In this document: positions 52,901 to 62,455 of the stretch, piece after piece
Layout: the number at the start of each line of letters is the position of its first letter
Numbering within the stretch: position 1 is the stretch's first letter
Origin: Pseudomonas putida
GTDB taxonomy: Bacteria > Pseudomonadota > Gammaproteobacteria > Pseudomonadales > Pseudomonadaceae
Reading direction: 5' to 3'
DNA: 64,000 nucleotides
NCBI GenBank assembly: GCA_041879295.1
Contig: CP047152.1
Coordinates: forward strand, 2,485,501 to 2,549,500
Notes under the pieces: model-generated
Database searches by the model: none
Seen by the model: only the letters and a program-made list of their open reading frames with translations
Told to the model about the DNA's origin: nothing
Translations under genes and position numbers: made by a program

Positions 52901-53815
52901 CTAAAGACTCTCAGGGTCGCCAAAAAACATCTGTATCCGCGACCGCAACCACCGCTCCGCCGGGTCATTGTCCTGTGCCCCGCGCCAGGCCATGTGCAGT
53001 TCGAAACTGCGCACGGGTATCGGCAGATCCTCGGCCCGCAAGCCGCCGGCGGCCGTCAGTGCATCCGCCGTGTAGTCCGGTACCGTAGCCACGATATCGG
53101 TGCCTGCCAGCAAGCTCCCCAGCCCGTTGAACTGCGGTACCGCCAGCACCACGTGGCGCTTGCGGCCGATTTCCTCGAGGGCTTCGTCGATGAAACCGGA
53201 CAAGTCCCCGGCAAACGACACCAACGCATGGGGCCGCTCGCAGAAGTCATCCAGGGTGATGCTGCCGGGTACGCTGTCGGCGCGCAGCAGTTTCGGCATG
53301 CTGCGGCGCAGCACCTTGCGCTTGGCGTTGGCCGGCAGTTCGCTGGTGTAGCTGACACCCACCGAAATCTCGCCCGAGGCCAGCAGGGTTGGCATCAGCA
53401 AGTAGTTGACCCGTCGCACCACCAGCACGATACCGGGCGCCTCGGCGCGAATGCGCTTGAGCAGTTGCGGCAGCAAGGCGAACTCGGCGTCGTCCGACAA
53501 GCCGATGCGGAACACCGCATTGCTGGTGGCCGGGTCGAATTCGGCAGCGCGGCTGACTGCAGTGGAAATCGAATCCAGTGCCGGTGACAGCAGGGCGAAG
53601 ATCTCGTGGGCCCGTGCCGATGGCTCCATGCTGCGCCCTGTGCGCACGAACAGCGGGTCATCGAACAGGTTGCGCAGGCGCGACAGCGCCGCGCTGATGG
53701 CCGGTTGGCCGAGAAACAGTTTTTCTGCGGCGCGGGTCACGCTGCGCTCGTGCATCAGCGTCTCGAACACAATCAGCAGGTTGAGGTCTACACGACGCAG
53801 GTCGTTTCGATTCAT
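52901..53815 (-). CDS. mexT: LysR-family activator MexT
   Basis: 304 aa. Its start MNRNDLRRVDLNLLIVFETL, HTH LGQPAISAALSRLR and end AWRGAQDNDPAERWLRSRIQ match P. aeruginosa MexT, which activates the mexEF-oprN efflux operon and represses type III secretion. The divergent neighbour encodes MexS, as in P. aeruginosa. No mexEF-oprN is in the window, so that operon must be elsewhere or control another target. Its 3' end is partially copied at 31441 and 34191. Confidence 0.9.
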   Translation of the reverse strand: MNRNDLRRVDLNLLIVFETLMHERSVTRAAEKLFLGQPAISAALSRLRNLFDDPLFVRTGRSMEPSARAHEIFALLSPALDSISTAVSRAAEFDPATSNAVFRIGLSDDAEFALLPQLLKRIRAEAPGIVLVVRRVNYLLMPTLLASGEISVGVSYTSELPANAKRKVLRRSMPKLLRADSVPGSITLDDFCERPHALVSFAGDLSGFIDEALEEIGRKRHVVLAVPQFNGLGSLLAGTDIVATVPDYTADALTAAGGLRAEDLPIPVRSFELHMAWRGAQDNDPAERWLRSRIQMFFGDPESL

Positions 53816-54021
53816 CGGTGCGCTTCGCCTAATGTGGGGCAGAGGTGAATCTTAAGGCCAAAGGCTGTTACCCTGCACGGGTTTAGGGGGACCAATCGCA
53901 GGGAAAGTCAGGTGCCCAATCGATGACAAGCATGTCGACTATTAATGCCCACTGATGGTCTAACGGGCAAAGCCCGGATAGAGTCAGTGGTAATTAGAGG
54001 TTCACAAAGGCGAGGTATGCG
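53816..54021. promoter_or_regulatory. Divergent mexT-mexS control region
   Basis: 206 bp between the two start codons, the expected place for MexT binding in front of mexS. A GTCGAC near 53934-53939 partly resembles the core of the published MexT box, but the flanking half-sites do not fit well. Confidence 0.4.
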
Positions 54022-55044
54022 ATGTCCCGCATGATCCGTTTCCACAAGTTCGGCGCTGCTGACGTGCTCCGTTGCGAAGAGCAGGCCGAACCGTCACCCG
54101 CTGCCGACGAGGTGCAGATCCGCGTCGAAGCGGTTGGCGTCAGCTGGTATGACGTGCTTTGGCGCCAGAATCTGGCACCGTCCCAGGCACGTCTGCCAGC
54201 AGGGATCGGTCACGAAATGGCCGGGGTGGTGACGGCGGTCGGTGAAGGGGTCGATGACATTGCCGTCGGTGACCGGGTTGCCAGTTTCCCGGCCACCAGC
54301 GCCAACGACCACCCGGTATATGGCGATGTCATCGTACTGCCGCGTACAGCCATTACTCGCTATCCGAATGTGCTTACCCCGATTGAGGCCAGCGTGCACT
54401 ACACCCCGCTGCTGATTGCCTATTTCGCCTACGTCGACCTGGCACGGGCCAAGGCCGGGCAGACAGCACTGGTCACCGATGCCAGCCATTGCGCCGGGCC
54501 TGCCTTCGTGCAGCTGGGCAGGGCCCTGGGGCTGAAAGTGTTTGCCGCCACCAAGGATGCGGCGCAGCGAGAGTACCTGCTGGGTCTGGGCGCAGACAAA
54601 GTGATTGTCACTGAAGAGCAGGACCTGCTGTTGCAGATTGGCAAGTACACCGATGGCCGCGGCGTTGACATGGTGCTCGATGGCATGGGTGGCCCGCAGA
54701 TGTCGCTGTTGGGCGATGTGTTGGCGCCGCGTGGCAGCCTGGTGCTGTACGGCCTGCAAGGTGGCAACCAGACACCGTTCCCGGCCTGTGCGGCATTCCA
54801 GAAAAACATTCAGTTCTATGTGCACTGCATCGGTAATTTCACCGGCAAGCCAGAGCTTGGCATCAGCCAGGACCAGGTGGCACTGCAGCGTGCCTTGCGC
54901 GATATCAACCAGTTCACCGCCGACCAACTGCTGACGCCGCAAATCATCAAGGTGTACCCGTTCGAACAGGTGGTCGAGGCGCATCGTTACATGGACCAAT
55001 GCCCGTGCGGCGGGCGGGTGGTGCTGGACATGGCGCAACACTGA
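54022..55044 (+). CDS. mexS: MexS-type zinc-containing oxidoreductase
   Basis: 340 aa from an ATG, divergent from mexT. Medium-chain dehydrogenase/reductase: GroES half with VEAVGVSWYDVLWRQNLAPS and PAGIGHEMAGVV, Rossmann half with ALVTDASHCAGPAFVQLGRA and KYTDGRGVDMVLDGMGGPQ. In P. aeruginosa, MexS (Qrh) keeps MexT quiet, probably by removing an electrophilic or redox signal; loss of MexS turns MexEF-OprN on. A terminator follows 20 bases after the stop. Confidence 0.88.
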   Translation: MSRMIRFHKFGAADVLRCEEQAEPSPAADEVQIRVEAVGVSWYDVLWRQNLAPSQARLPAGIGHEMAGVVTAVGEGVDDIAVGDRVASFPATSANDHPVYGDVIVLPRTAITRYPNVLTPIEASVHYTPLLIAYFAYVDLARAKAGQTALVTDASHCAGPAFVQLGRALGLKVFAATKDAAQREYLLGLGADKVIVTEEQDLLLQIGKYTDGRGVDMVLDGMGGPQMSLLGDVLAPRGSLVLYGLQGGNQTPFPACAAFQKNIQFYVHCIGNFTGKPELGISQDQVALQRALRDINQFTADQLLTPQIIKVYPFEQVVEAHRYMDQCPCGGRVVLDMAQH

Positions 55045-55064
55045 CGGTTACTGAAATGACCAGC

Positions 55065-55090
55065 AAACCCGGGCAGGCCCCGGGTTTTTT
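55065..55090 (+). terminator. Rho-independent terminator of mexS
   Basis: AACCCGGG, loop CAGGC, CCCGGGTT followed by a run of T's: a standard GC stem plus T-tract directly behind mexS. Confidence 0.85.
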
Positions 55091-55561
55091 GTGCGCGGGG
55101 TAAAGTGATTCAACTTTTAAAGTAGGACTGTTCCTACAATAAGTTGCGACGCGGACTACATATAAGTCAGCGGTCTTTGGGGTTTCAGAAATATCCCGCC
55201 AAATATTCAGCCTTGAACGCTTTTCCCTTGCGAGCCACTGTGAGCTGACACGGCCGCTGAATGGTTTTTTTACCGTGAACTGTGTCTTCAAATCGCGCTG
55301 CCTCCCTCTCGATAATGGCCCAATGATAGTTTGTGCAAGGAACGTGGGATGAGCATGGCTATGCCTGGTATAGAGCAGCATGTGGAAGCGACAGGCCATC
55401 GCAGTGGTGGTTTTTTCTCGATGGCCTGGCGACAGTGAAGGGTTACGTCATTACTTTCATTTAAGTTGTAGGAATTTTCTTCTGGGTAAGTTTGGCGCAT
55501 GTTCAAGTTGAAATGGTTGGTACGGCATGCGCTGGCTGCATGAAGTTGATGAGGTGATTGC
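55091..55561. other. Gap between mexS and the next operon
   Basis: No supported gene; several short frames without ribosome-binding sites. The promoter of the following gene pair should lie here. Confidence 0.4.
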
Positions 55562-56947
55562 GTGACTGCTATTCACGACCAGGCGATGCATTATATCTAC
55601 CAGCAAGTACTTGAGCGCTTGTTGAACCACATGTCCCAGGCGCAGCGCGCTTCCTTGCAGTTGTTGATACAACGCCTGTTGGTTGCTGCAGGCGGGCCCG
55701 AGTACATCGGTACTTTCAGCTTGCAGCTATTGCAAGGTAGCGACCGCCATAGCAGCCGGCTGCTGGCCATGTTGCGTGCCGCGCAACTGAGCATTGCCCT
55801 GCGTTCGCCGGTAACCTTTCAGCTGCGGGTATTGGTGGTCAGCCTGCCGGTTGCCGACAGCGCCACGCTGGAAGCTCATGAGCGCAGTTTTAGCGCCCTG
55901 TTCATGCAGGATGATCCGAGGGTGCAATTGCAGATGATCGAGGGGCGCGCAGTGGTGCCGTTCAGTCGTCGGCTATCGGTAATGCCTGAGCGCTGGGGGC
56001 TCGCCAGGGATGCGTTGTTGATGTTCGGCCACATGATCGATGCCAGGCCTGAAGCCCTGCTGGGTTGCCGCTTGCACCTGGAGCTGGCGGGGGCCGTGGA
56101 TAATGCGCTGCAGTCAGCGGTGCCTCCCGATGCATTGGTCACTGCCGTGCCCGGGTTCCACCGGCGCCGATACCTGGCTTGGGCCCGGCGTAGCCTGCGC
56201 CTGGCCAGCGAGTGCGGCCCGCATGCAGTGCACCAGTGCCTGGCGGCACTGGCCCAAGGTCTGAGCCGATTGCACGGCGCTGTTGGGGGCGCACCGGTTG
56301 GCCAGCACGGGCCGGTACCGGGCGCCGTACCGGGGCGTGCGCCAGTGCGGCTGATTGCTATTGATGACCTGTTGCCGCAGTTGCTTGAAGACCAGCAGAT
56401 TGACGCGATGCTGGGTTGTCACTTCGAGGCTGCTACGGATGCTTTGTCGCTGTCTGAATTCGTCGACTCGCTAGCCACGGCACAGTTGCACGAACTGCGT
56501 GCCCGCAGCCTGGAGCCGCAGGCCGGGCGCCCAGCGCTGACGCTGGCAGGGCAGGGGGGTGACAGCAAGCAGCGTAACGCCACCCCGTTGCTATTTGGCA
56601 AAGTCTACGGCATCAATCAGGCCCAACTGGTGTGCCTGCTGTTCAGCCCGTTTGCCAGGCAGGGGAAAAACCTCGAGCGGTTCTTGCAGTGCCGGCATGC
56701 CGACATGGTAGTGGCGTTGCCGTACCTGCACAGGGCCTTGCAAGGCAAACCCTGCCCTGATGCAGTCAAAGCCTGGCTGGTGAACACCAGTGGCCTGCCG
56801 TTGGGGCAACTGCGGCAGATTTATGATGGGCAGTTACCGCTGACGGGATGGCGCCTGCTTAACCACCTGGCCCGTCGGGATGTACACCTGAGGTTGCTAC
56901 CGCAGCAGGCGGTGGGGCGGCGGCGTGGTGCTGCGGGGCTGCCTTGA
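55562..56947 (+). CDS. Unknown protein coupled to a MocR-like regulator
   Basis: 461 aa from a GTG with GAGGTG upstream. Mostly alpha-helical, no TM or signal, a glycine/proline-rich linker around residues 240-262, and a C-terminal part (GINQAQLVCLLFSPFARQGK, KNLERFLQCRHADMVVALPY) of unknown fold. Its stop shares one base with the start of the next gene (TGATG). Such tight coupling usually means the two proteins work in one complex or pathway. I do not recognise the family. Confidence 0.75.
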   Translation: MTAIHDQAMHYIYQQVLERLLNHMSQAQRASLQLLIQRLLVAAGGPEYIGTFSLQLLQGSDRHSSRLLAMLRAAQLSIALRSPVTFQLRVLVVSLPVADSATLEAHERSFSALFMQDDPRVQLQMIEGRAVVPFSRRLSVMPERWGLARDALLMFGHMIDARPEALLGCRLHLELAGAVDNALQSAVPPDALVTAVPGFHRRRYLAWARRSLRLASECGPHAVHQCLAALAQGLSRLHGAVGGAPVGQHGPVPGAVPGRAPVRLIAIDDLLPQLLEDQQIDAMLGCHFEAATDALSLSEFVDSLATAQLHELRARSLEPQAGRPALTLAGQGGDSKQRNATPLLFGKVYGINQAQLVCLLFSPFARQGKNLERFLQCRHADMVVALPYLHRALQGKPCPDAVKAWLVNTSGLPLGQLRQIYDGQLPLTGWRLLNHLARRDVHLRLLPQQAVGRRRGAAGLP

Positions 56948-58302
56948 TGGGGCGAGCGGCCCCAGGCGAGTTCGCGTATCGCAAGGTGTATCGCTACCTG
57001 GAAGCGTTGATCGACCAGGCTGCAGGCGTTGGCACATGCCGTTTGCCGTCATTGCGTGAGCTGTCCCGGCGGTTACGGGTGTCGTTGGCCACGGTACAGA
57101 GTGCCTACAGCCTGCTGGAGGAGGAGGGCCGTGTACATTGTCTGCCGAGGTCGGGTTATTACGTACAAAACGGTGGCAAAGATCAGACTGTGGCCGTGGC
57201 CCGGCAGCCTCCCTTGCCGACACAGCCACTGTTGGAGCGCATTCTGCTTGGTCATGAACGGCGTTTGGCCCGTCAGCGTGATCGCAGGGTTGCGTCCTGG
57301 GAAGCGCTTGGTAGCGCCCGTTTGCGCAATGCTGTGGCTGAGCGATACACCCGCTGCTCCAACCAGTACTGGCATGCCGATGATGTCCAGTTGGCCCCCG
57401 ATGTGCTGGCGTTGCTGGAGACGCTGCTGACCGCACTGGCCATGCAAGGTGGTACCGCGTTGGTGCATTCACCCTGTTGCTGGCAAGTGTTGCGCGCCTT
57501 GGGGCGTGTCGGCATGCGCGTGCTGGAGGTACCACAGGATTCCCGTGGCAACCCCGAGCTGCACGCTTTGGCCAAGCTGCTTGCTAGCGAGCCGATAAAC
57601 CTGTTGGTCATGCCGTCTTGCCTGGGCATGCCACAAGGGCGGCTGGTTTCACCGTATTTTCAGCAGCAGCTTGGGCAGTTGCTTGGCCAACACCCGGTAT
57701 GGTTGCTGGAAAACGACCTGGACAGCGAGCTTTGTTACGACGGGCCGCCGAGCACACGCCTGCGTGACTGGATCGACCCGCGCTGGCTGTTGGTGATGGG
57801 CACGTTCGAGGCCGCGGTGGGGGCAGAGGCGCCGTATGCCTATTTACTGAGTCGTGACACCGTGTTGGCCAAGGCATTCGCCGAGCGAGCGTTTCGGCTT
57901 GCGCCGCTACGCTTGCAGGCGCTTGCTCACATGCTCGGCAAGGGGGAAATCGAAACGCAACTGGTTCAACAGCGCACAGACCTGCAAAGGCGCACGCAAT
58001 ACCTGGCGCATGTGCTGCAGTCGCAATTCGGCCAGCGGGTGGTCTTCGAGCTGCCGCAAGGAGGGCAAATGCTGTGGGTGAGTTTCCGCCAGCCGCTGGC
58101 GTGGGACGGTATTGCCTTGGCATTGGCCGGCTCTGCATTGCATGCGCTACCGGGCGAGCAGTTCGGCCTGCAGGGGCATTACCCCCAACACCTCGCGCTG
58201 ATTTGGCTGGGCGGGCACCCGGATGAATTGCAGCGGGCGGTAAGGCGACTGGCGCAGGCGCTTGAGGTGCACTGCGGGCGAAATATCCGCTTCTCGAGTT
58301 GA
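56947..58302 (+). CDS. MocR/GntR-type regulator with aminotransferase-like domain lacking the PLP lysine
   Basis: 451 aa from the ATG at 56947. N-terminal GntR winged helix at residues 5-75 (LPSLRELSRRLRVSLATVQS), then a fold-type I aminotransferase-like domain to the end. In normal MocR proteins the cofactor lysine lies in a GSFSK-type motif followed by RLGYL; here the corresponding segment is MGTFEAAVGAEAPYAYLLSR, with alanine/glutamate and no lysine. So pyridoxal phosphate cannot bind as an internal Schiff base. It may bind another ligand, or nothing. It is coupled to the unknown gene upstream. Confidence 0.85.
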   Translation: MGRAAPGEFAYRKVYRYLEALIDQAAGVGTCRLPSLRELSRRLRVSLATVQSAYSLLEEEGRVHCLPRSGYYVQNGGKDQTVAVARQPPLPTQPLLERILLGHERRLARQRDRRVASWEALGSARLRNAVAERYTRCSNQYWHADDVQLAPDVLALLETLLTALAMQGGTALVHSPCCWQVLRALGRVGMRVLEVPQDSRGNPELHALAKLLASEPINLLVMPSCLGMPQGRLVSPYFQQQLGQLLGQHPVWLLENDLDSELCYDGPPSTRLRDWIDPRWLLVMGTFEAAVGAEAPYAYLLSRDTVLAKAFAERAFRLAPLRLQALAHMLGKGEIETQLVQQRTDLQRRTQYLAHVLQSQFGQRVVFELPQGGQMLWVSFRQPLAWDGIALALAGSALHALPGEQFGLQGHYPQHLALIWLGGHPDELQRAVRRLAQALEVHCGRNIRFSS

Positions 58303-58448
58303 AACCAAGACGCTTGCAGGCGCTGACAGTTGCTGCGAAGGGGACGACAAGTCAAATGAACGAGTCACCGGGCTGACCCGCGGCTCTTGTCAGGTACGCT
58401 TTTCTGTATGTATAACCAGTGTCTGTTTTTGCTACCTGATGCCATCCC

Positions 58449-60098
58449 GTGATTGCCCATTCCGTCGACGACCCGTTCTACTACCTGCATAACTTCCGCC
58501 AGGTAGTGTCGTGGGTCGAACAGCGCTACCAGGACCTGCTCGATGACCAGGAACTGGCCTTCATCCGTGCCTTCAGTCAGTTGCAAGCGCCAGCCCAGGC
58601 CTTGATGGTGCGTATGGTCATGCGCAAAGGCGAGTTGTTTCGCAGCGATCGGCTCGACTACGCCGAAATCGGCGATACCGCGCTGGCGCTGCAGCCGTTG
58701 CTGGCCCTTGGCTGGGTAAGGGAGCCCGAGCAACTGGAGCTTGAACAGCTGTTCGCGTTGCTGCGCAAAGAAGAGCTGGCCCGCTGCTTCGCCCGGCAAC
58801 TGAGCCGCCCGCGCGCAGCCAAGCATGAGCTGTTGGCACAGTTGCAACCCCTGGCCCTGGCGGCGCGGTCATTGGCCGAATGGTTCCCCGACAGCGAGGT
58901 GCGCATTCTGCAGTGGTGCCTGCAACCTCTGTGCGACCGCATGCGCCTGCTGTTCTTCGGCAACCTGTACCAGGACTGGTCAGACTTTGTCCTCGCCGAC
59001 CTGGGCTTGCTGCGTTACGAGCAGGTACCATTCAGCTCCGATTCTCGCGCCCTGCAGCAACGTGACGATGTCGACCTGGCCATGGCCCTGCACCAGTGCG
59101 CCGAGCGCCTGGAGCAGGGCGGCGACCCGCAGCCGATCCTTGCCACCCTGCAGGGCCTGCACAGCGACAACCCCTGGCTGGCCCGGCGCCATGCGCGGCT
59201 GCAATTCGCCGTGGGCCAACAATGCGAGCGCCTGGGTGAATGGGACCTGGCCACGGCCGTGTATGCGCAGTGCAACCATCCCCAGGCGCGCATTCGCCAG
59301 GTGAGGGTGCTGGAGCGCAGCGAACAGTGGGGCCAGGCCCATGCACTGGCATTGCAACTGGCTGCGGCACCCGCCAACGCGCTGGAGGAGCAGGCGCTGC
59401 AGCGCATGCTGCCACGCCTGGCGCGCAAACTCGGCGGCCCGCCCCAGCGGCGCAAGCGCACCACGCCGCTGGAACTGATCGAGCTCGAACTGCCCCGCGG
59501 GCATGCTGCGCTGGGCGTTGAAGAAGCCGTGCGTCAGCACCTGATGCAAGAGGGGGGGCAGGTGCATTACGTGGAAAACACGCTGTTCAACAGCCTGTTT
59601 GGCCTGTTGTGCTGGGAGGCCATCTTCGCCCCGGTGCCCGGCGCATTCTTCAACCCGTTCCAGGCCGCGCCACAGGACCTGCACGACAGCGACTTCCAGC
59701 AACGGCGCAGTGCACTGTTCGAACGCTGCCTCGGGAGGCTCGACGATGGCAGCCATCGCCAGGCGATTCTCGACTGCTACGTGGCCAAACAGGGGTTGCA
59801 GTCGCCGTTCGTGTTCTGGTCCATGCTCAGCGAGGCACTGCTGGAGCAGGCCTTGGCTTGCTTGCCGGCCGCTGCACTCAAGCAATGTTTCCTGCGCCTG
59901 TTGCAGGACATTCGCAGCAACCGTGCCGGTATGCCCGACCTTATCCAGTTCTGGCCCGAGCAGGGCCGTTATCGCATGGTCGAGGTCAAGGGGCCCGGTG
60001 ATCGCCTGCAGGACAATCAACTGCGCTGGTTGGAGTTCTGCCGGCAACACGGCCTGCCGGTCGCGGTGTGCCACGTGCGCTGGAGCGAATCGCCTTGA
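58449..60098 (+). CDS. FAN1-like structure-specific nuclease (VRR-NUC)
   Basis: 549 aa from a GTG. The N-terminal part is helical; the C-terminal VRR-NUC domain (PD-(D/E)xK) carries GMPDLIQFWPEQGRYRMVEV followed by KGPGDRLQDNQ: aspartate at about 497 and E-x-K at about 514-516. Pseudomonas FAN1 cuts 5' flap DNA and helps unhook interstrand crosslinks. Length and architecture match the bacterial family. The helicase gene begins inside its last codons. Confidence 0.9.
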   Translation: MIAHSVDDPFYYLHNFRQVVSWVEQRYQDLLDDQELAFIRAFSQLQAPAQALMVRMVMRKGELFRSDRLDYAEIGDTALALQPLLALGWVREPEQLELEQLFALLRKEELARCFARQLSRPRAAKHELLAQLQPLALAARSLAEWFPDSEVRILQWCLQPLCDRMRLLFFGNLYQDWSDFVLADLGLLRYEQVPFSSDSRALQQRDDVDLAMALHQCAERLEQGGDPQPILATLQGLHSDNPWLARRHARLQFAVGQQCERLGEWDLATAVYAQCNHPQARIRQVRVLERSEQWGQAHALALQLAAAPANALEEQALQRMLPRLARKLGGPPQRRKRTTPLELIELELPRGHAALGVEEAVRQHLMQEGGQVHYVENTLFNSLFGLLCWEAIFAPVPGAFFNPFQAAPQDLHDSDFQQRRSALFERCLGRLDDGSHRQAILDCYVAKQGLQSPFVFWSMLSEALLEQALACLPAAALKQCFLRLLQDIRSNRAGMPDLIQFWPEQGRYRMVEVKGPGDRLQDNQLRWLEFCRQHGLPVAVCHVRWSESP

Positions 60099-62356
60099 GT
60101 TACAGCGTAGCGGTGCGCGCCTTGTGTGAGTTCAGCGCCAAGGTTGGCGACCTGGACCTGCGTTTCACGCCGTCGCCCTCCGCTCAGGAGGGTATCGAGG
60201 GACATCAGCGGGTAGTGGCACGGCGGGCTGCTGGCTACGAGTCGGAAATCACCCTTGAAGGCCAGTTCGAAACCCTGACGGTGCGGGGCCGTGCCGATGG
60301 TTATGACCCTGGCAGCAATCGCCTGGAGGAAATCAAGACGCACCGTGGCGATCTGGCGCGTCAACCGGCCAATCACCGTCAGTTGCACTGGGCGCAGGCC
60401 AAGGTCTATGGCTGGTTGATGTGCCAGGCACGACAACTGCCCGCCATCGAGGTGGCGCTGGTGTACCTCGACGTGGACAGCGACAGCCAGACGCTGTTCA
60501 CTGAGCACTGTTCGGCTGCCGAGTTGCAGGCCTTCTTCGAAACCCAGTGCCAGCGCTTTCTGGGCTGGGCCCGATTGCAGCAACAACGCTTGGCCGAACG
60601 TGACCAAGGCCTGCTGGCGCTGAGTTTCCCTTACCCACAGTTCCGAAAGGGCCAGCGGCAGTTGGCTGAAACCTTGTACAAGGCGGTTAGCACCGGCCGT
60701 TGCCTGATGGCCCAGGCCAGCACCGGCATTGGCAAGACCCTCGGTACCTTGTTCCCGTTGCTGAAGGCCATGGTGCCGCAGCAACTGGACAAGCTGTTCT
60801 TTCTCACCGCCAAGACACCGGGCCGGGCGCTTGCGTTGGACGCCGTGCGCCAGATCACCGATGCCACGCCGCAACCTGCCTTGCGCACACTGGAGCTGAT
60901 CGCTCGCGACAAAGCCTGTGAATACCCGGACAAGGCCTGTCATGGTGAGTCCTGCCCCTTGGCCGCAGGCTTCTATGACCGTTTGCCGGCTGCGCGCGAG
61001 GCTGCTGCAGCAGTGCCGTTGCTCGACCGCGCCAACCTGCGTGAAGTGGCCTTGGCGCACCAGGTGTGCCCGTACTACCTGGGTCAGGAGATGGCGCGCT
61101 GGGTCGACGTGCTGGTCGCCGACTACAACTACTACTTCGATGCGCATGCTTTGCTGTTCGGCCTGACCCAGCTCAACCAGTGGCGAGTGGCAGTGCTGGT
61201 GGACGAAGCGCACAACCTGGTCGAGCGTGGGCGCGGCATGTACAGCGCCAGCCTTGACCAGGGCCAGTTGCTGGCGTTGCGCCAGAGCAAACCGCCTGGG
61301 CTGGTCAGTGCGCTGGACCGCCTCAACAGGCAATGGAACGCGTTGTATAAAGAGCAGCGCGCGCCGTACCAGGCCAGCGAGTCGCTGCCTGAAGGGCTGC
61401 TGCGTGCCCTGCAGCAGTGCGTCGGGCTGATTCAGGAGCAGATGAACCAGGCGCCCACGCACATGGACCCTCAGGTGTTGCAGTTCTTCTATCAGGCCTT
61501 GCAGTTCTGTCGGGTTGCCGAGCTGTTCGACGAGCACTTTCTGTTCGACATCAGCCAACGCCAGGGCCCGCGCAAACGGCGCCTGGCCACCCTGTGCCTG
61601 CGCAATGTCATCCCGGCGCGGCTGCTGGCACCACGCATGCAGGCGGCGCGCAGTGCGACGCTGTTTTCCGCCACGTTGAGCCCACGGCACTTCTACAGCG
61701 ACCTGTTGGGCATGCCAGCCGATACCGCCTGGCTGGACGTGGCCGCGCCGTTCCGTGCCGAACAGCTGGAGGTACGCATTGCCAGCCAGGTGTCCACCCG
61801 TTACCAGCAGCGCCAAGCCTCCCTGGCGCCGATCGTTGACCTGATTGCCCGGCAGTATGAGCGCATGCCGGGTAACTATCTGGCGTTCTTCAGCAGCTTC
61901 GAATACCTGCAACAGGTGGCAGGGCTGTTGGCCGAGCAGCATGGCCAGATTCCCCTGTGGTCACAGGAGCCGGGCATGGACGAGGCGGCCCGCCAGGCAT
62001 TTCTCGATCGCTTTGTCGCCGATGGCCGAGGTGTGGGCTTTGCCGTATTGGGCGGCGCTTTCGGCGAAGGGGTGGATTTGCCCGGCACGCGGCTGATTGG
62101 CGCGTTTGTTGCCACCCTGGGGCTGCCTCAGGTCAACCCGGTCAACGAGCAGTTCAAACAGCGCCTGGGGCGGCAATTTGGTGCGGGTTTCGATTACGCA
62201 TACCTCTACCCGGGCGTACGCAAGGTGATCCAGGCGGCGGGCCGGGTTATTCGGGGTGACCAGGACCGTGGTGTACTGGTGCTGATTGACGAACGCTTCG
62301 CCGAGACGCGGGTGCAGCAGATGTTTCCAGGGTGGTGGGCGGCGGCTACTGTCTAG
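60095..62356 (+). CDS. DinG/XPD-like Fe-S superfamily 2 helicase
   Basis: 753 aa from a TTG at 60095 overlapping the end of the FAN1-like gene by 4 bases; a GTG at 60068 is the alternative. The first 180 residues resemble an RecB/PD-(D/E)xK-type region (LRFTPSPSAQEGI, RGRADGYD, LEEIKTHRGD). Then Walker A ASTGIGKT near 206-213, four cysteines for an Fe-S cluster (DKACEYPDKACHGESC ... QVCPYY) and DEAH at about 370. It unwinds DNA 5'-3' and shares its operon with the FAN1 nuclease, so the two likely act together in crosslink or flap repair. The PD-(D/E)xK-like front suggests a nuclease-helicase. Confidence 0.9.
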   Translation: MSYSVAVRALCEFSAKVGDLDLRFTPSPSAQEGIEGHQRVVARRAAGYESEITLEGQFETLTVRGRADGYDPGSNRLEEIKTHRGDLARQPANHRQLHWAQAKVYGWLMCQARQLPAIEVALVYLDVDSDSQTLFTEHCSAAELQAFFETQCQRFLGWARLQQQRLAERDQGLLALSFPYPQFRKGQRQLAETLYKAVSTGRCLMAQASTGIGKTLGTLFPLLKAMVPQQLDKLFFLTAKTPGRALALDAVRQITDATPQPALRTLELIARDKACEYPDKACHGESCPLAAGFYDRLPAAREAAAAVPLLDRANLREVALAHQVCPYYLGQEMARWVDVLVADYNYYFDAHALLFGLTQLNQWRVAVLVDEAHNLVERGRGMYSASLDQGQLLALRQSKPPGLVSALDRLNRQWNALYKEQRAPYQASESLPEGLLRALQQCVGLIQEQMNQAPTHMDPQVLQFFYQALQFCRVAELFDEHFLFDISQRQGPRKRRLATLCLRNVIPARLLAPRMQAARSATLFSATLSPRHFYSDLLGMPADTAWLDVAAPFRAEQLEVRIASQVSTRYQQRQASLAPIVDLIARQYERMPGNYLAFFSSFEYLQQVAGLLAEQHGQIPLWSQEPGMDEAARQAFLDRFVADGRGVGFAVLGGAFGEGVDLPGTRLIGAFVATLGLPQVNPVNEQFKQRLGRQFGAGFDYAYLYPGVRKVIQAAGRVIRGDQDRGVLVLIDERFAETRVQQMFPGWWAAATV

Positions 62357-62455
62357 CGGTCTTTCGCTTTTGGCGATCGGTCGCAATCAGGAGGGTGAGC
62401 AAACCACCCACCCAGCTCCCCTCATGGCACACCGCCGCAAGGCGGCCCAAGCGCG

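Noticed and set aside
53925..53960. MexT binding box between mexT and mexS
   Set aside because: Only the GTCGA core fits; the outer half-sites and spacing do not match the published consensus, so I did not list it as a confirmed site.
60017..61942. 641-codon minus-strand frame opposite the helicase gene
   Set aside because: Shadow of the helicase, whose Walker A, Fe-S cysteines and DEAH box are on the + strand.
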